Assembly (NCBI GenBank): GCA_002170285.1
Contig: NHFB01000012.1
Span: 3,634 to 11,245, forward strand
Reading direction: 5' to 3'
Origin: Betaproteobacteria bacterium TMED100
GTDB lineage: Bacteria > Pseudomonadota > Gammaproteobacteria > Burkholderiales > Burkholderiaceae_A
Length of the DNA: 7,612 bases
Under the pieces are notes generated by a model. It saw only the letters and a list, made by a program, of their open reading frames with translations. It ran no database searches and was not told the DNA's origin. Position 1 is the stretch's first letter, and every line of letters starts with the position of its first letter. Position numbers and translations under genes: made by a program. Shown here piece after piece: positions 7,317 through 7,612 of this stretch.

Positions 7317-7340
7317 ATAGTTATATTAAATTATAACTAT
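7317..7340. repeat. Perfect 9-bp inverted repeat just upstream of the pqqA ribosome binding site
   Basis: ATAGTTATA (7317-7325) and TATAACTAT (7332-7340) are exact reverse complements around TTAAAT. The right arm ends 3 nt before the AGGAG of pqqA. It may be an operator overlapping a promoter (TATAGT at 7316-7321 is inside the left arm) or, if transcribed, a weak leader hairpin beside the ribosome binding site. Its centre is about 32 bp, near three helical turns, from the centre of the 7287-7305 repeat. Confidence 0.55.
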
Positions 7341-7343
7341 CTT

Positions 7344-7348
7344 AGGAG
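7344..7348 (+). promoter_or_regulatory. Ribosome binding site of pqqA (AGGAG)
   Basis: AGGAG stands 7 nt before the ATG at 7356. It is the strongest Shine-Dalgarno in the window and supports this very short reading frame as a real, well translated gene. Confidence 0.85.
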
Positions 7349-7355
7349 ATTTATT

Positions 7356-7427
7356 ATGTGGACAAAGCCTGTTGCTACTGATTTGAGATTTGGATTTGAA
7401 ATTACAATGTACATTGCTTCAAAGTAA
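7356..7427 (+). CDS. pqqA: PqqA, precursor peptide of pyrroloquinoline quinone
   Basis: This 23-codon gene encodes a peptide beginning [15 protein letters not shown] and ending ITMYIASK. Length and pattern match 23-residue PqqA peptides of gamma- and betaproteobacteria: MW-x-KP start, DLR-x-G-x-E and TMY. The conserved E15 and Y19, separated by three residues, are the Glu and Tyr that the radical SAM enzyme PqqE cross-links on the chaperone PqqD; the dipeptide is then excised and oxidised to PQQ. PQQ serves periplasmic quinoprotein dehydrogenases for methanol, other alcohols or sugars. A strong AGGAG precedes the ATG, and a terminator follows the stop within about 20 nt. That is the usual arrangement for making much more pqqA than downstream pqqBCDE message. 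pqqB would be expected to the right, but no start appears before the window ends, so the operon is not proven. It is divergent from prpC. Confidence 0.95.
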   Translation: MWTKPVATDLRFGFEITMYIASK

Positions 7428-7446
7428 TCGTACGAAACAAAAATAA

Positions 7447-7474
7447 AGACCACTCTTTGGAGTGGTTTTTTTTT
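7447..7474 (+). terminator. Intrinsic terminator/attenuator after pqqA
   Basis: ACCACTC (7449-7455) and GAGTGGT (7460-7466) form a perfect 7-bp stem with a TTTG loop, followed by nine Ts (7466-7474). It begins about 20 nt after the pqqA stop. This is the best terminator in the window. If pqq genes lie downstream, it would act as an attenuator giving an abundant short pqqA transcript. Confidence 0.9.
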
Positions 7475-7612
7475 GTTTCAAAGATTCTGTTAGATTTAAC
7501 AATAAGCAAAACCCTACAACAGCTCTTTAAAGAATGTTGGTTTGAAATACAAACGCAATCATAAGGGTTATATTTGTTTTTTGAGAATTTTATCGTTAAT
7601 TTAAAAAAAAAT
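7475..7612 (+). other. Non-coding stretch after pqqA with a possible three-way-junction fold
   Basis: No convincing coding region lies here on either strand up to the window edge. The stretch 7507-7576 can pair as an outer stem AACCCT/AGGGTT (7510-7515 with 7564-7569; extendable by CAA/TTG across a bulge). It encloses two adjacent hairpins: CAACA/TGTTG (7517-7521 with 7535-7539) and GTTTG/CAAAC (7540-7544 with 7550-7554). Six Ts follow at 7577-7582. It could be leader RNA of a downstream pqqB, the end of a small RNA, or chance pairing. Confidence 0.3.

Larger units (their letters stand above)
7227..7355. promoter_or_regulatory. Divergent regulatory region, prpC / pqqA
   Basis: This 129-nt, very AT-rich spacer must drive both the leftward prp operon and the rightward pqqA gene. 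It contains a direct repeat TATTAAT (7251-7257 and 7274-7280), a TTGACT (7246-7251) that resembles a -35 box but lacks a well spaced -10, and two perfect inverted repeats at 7287-7305 and 7317-7340. TATAGT at 7316-7321 is a fair -10 candidate for pqqA but has a poor -35. No prpR or other regulator gene is adjacent. Confidence 0.6.

Noticed and set aside
7540..7554. GTTTG/CAAAC hairpin as the T-arm of a tRNA
   Set aside because: The loop is 5 nt and not the TTCRANY 7-nt loop, and no acceptor, D or anticodon arms with proper spacing can be built around it.
7528..7563. Short minus-strand reading frame (11 codons from an ATG near 7563)
   Set aside because: It is too short, has no Shine-Dalgarno and resembles no known peptide.
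7507..7576. Three-way junction as a hammerhead ribozyme
   Set aside because: GAAA occurs in one loop, but the obligatory CUGANGA core strand is absent.
1..7612. CRISPR arrays, insertion sequences, phage or defence genes
   Set aside because: No regularly spaced repeats, transposase or integrase-like protein, or terminal inverted repeats were seen; all larger genes have metabolic, transport or envelope assignments.

Overview
ORGANISM. The window is strongly AT-rich, with long A and T runs, 7-22 nt gene spacing inside operons and one TTG start. The proteins are clearly proteobacterial: PrpC, PrpD and PrpE align closely from memory with the enterobacterial and betaproteobacterial enzymes, the mechanosensitive channel is of the YbdG type, and a PqqA precursor peptide is present. 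A low-GC, streamlined gamma- or betaproteobacterium, for example a pelagic marine lineage of the Thioglobus/SUP05 or OM43 methylotroph kind, fits best. That placement is inference. LAYOUT. From the left: (1) a leftward pair, a PCuAC-type periplasmic copper chaperone (1338 to 841) followed by a small membrane-anchored AsmA-like protein (819 to 52), ending in a weak intrinsic terminator; (2) a divergent promoter region at 1339-1430 and a rightward YbdG-type MscS-family channel (1431-2681), apparently on a leaderless or nearly leaderless transcript; (3) a leftward propionate operon prpC-prpD-prpE (7226 to 2704), which converges on the channel gene with only 22 nt between stop codons; (4) a 129-nt divergent region at 7227-7355 with two perfect inverted repeats; (5) a rightward 23-codon pqqA gene (7356-7427), an intrinsic terminator straight after it, and about 140 nt of non-coding but possibly structured sequence to the window edge. 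FUNCTION. PrpE activates propionate to propionyl-CoA, PrpC condenses it with oxaloacetate to 2-methylcitrate, and PrpD dehydrates that to 2-methylaconitate. The rehydration enzyme (an aconitase) and the final lyase PrpB are not in the window and must be elsewhere if the cycle is complete. PqqA is the ribosomally made substrate from which the redox cofactor PQQ is built, so PQQ-dependent alcohol, methanol or sugar dehydrogenases are expected elsewhere in the genome. The copper chaperone probably serves a respiratory cytochrome oxidase or another periplasmic copper enzyme. NOVELTY. No undescribed multi-gene system is evident. The least explained parts are the two palindromes in the prpC/pqqA divergent region and a possible three-way-junction RNA fold downstream of the pqqA terminator.
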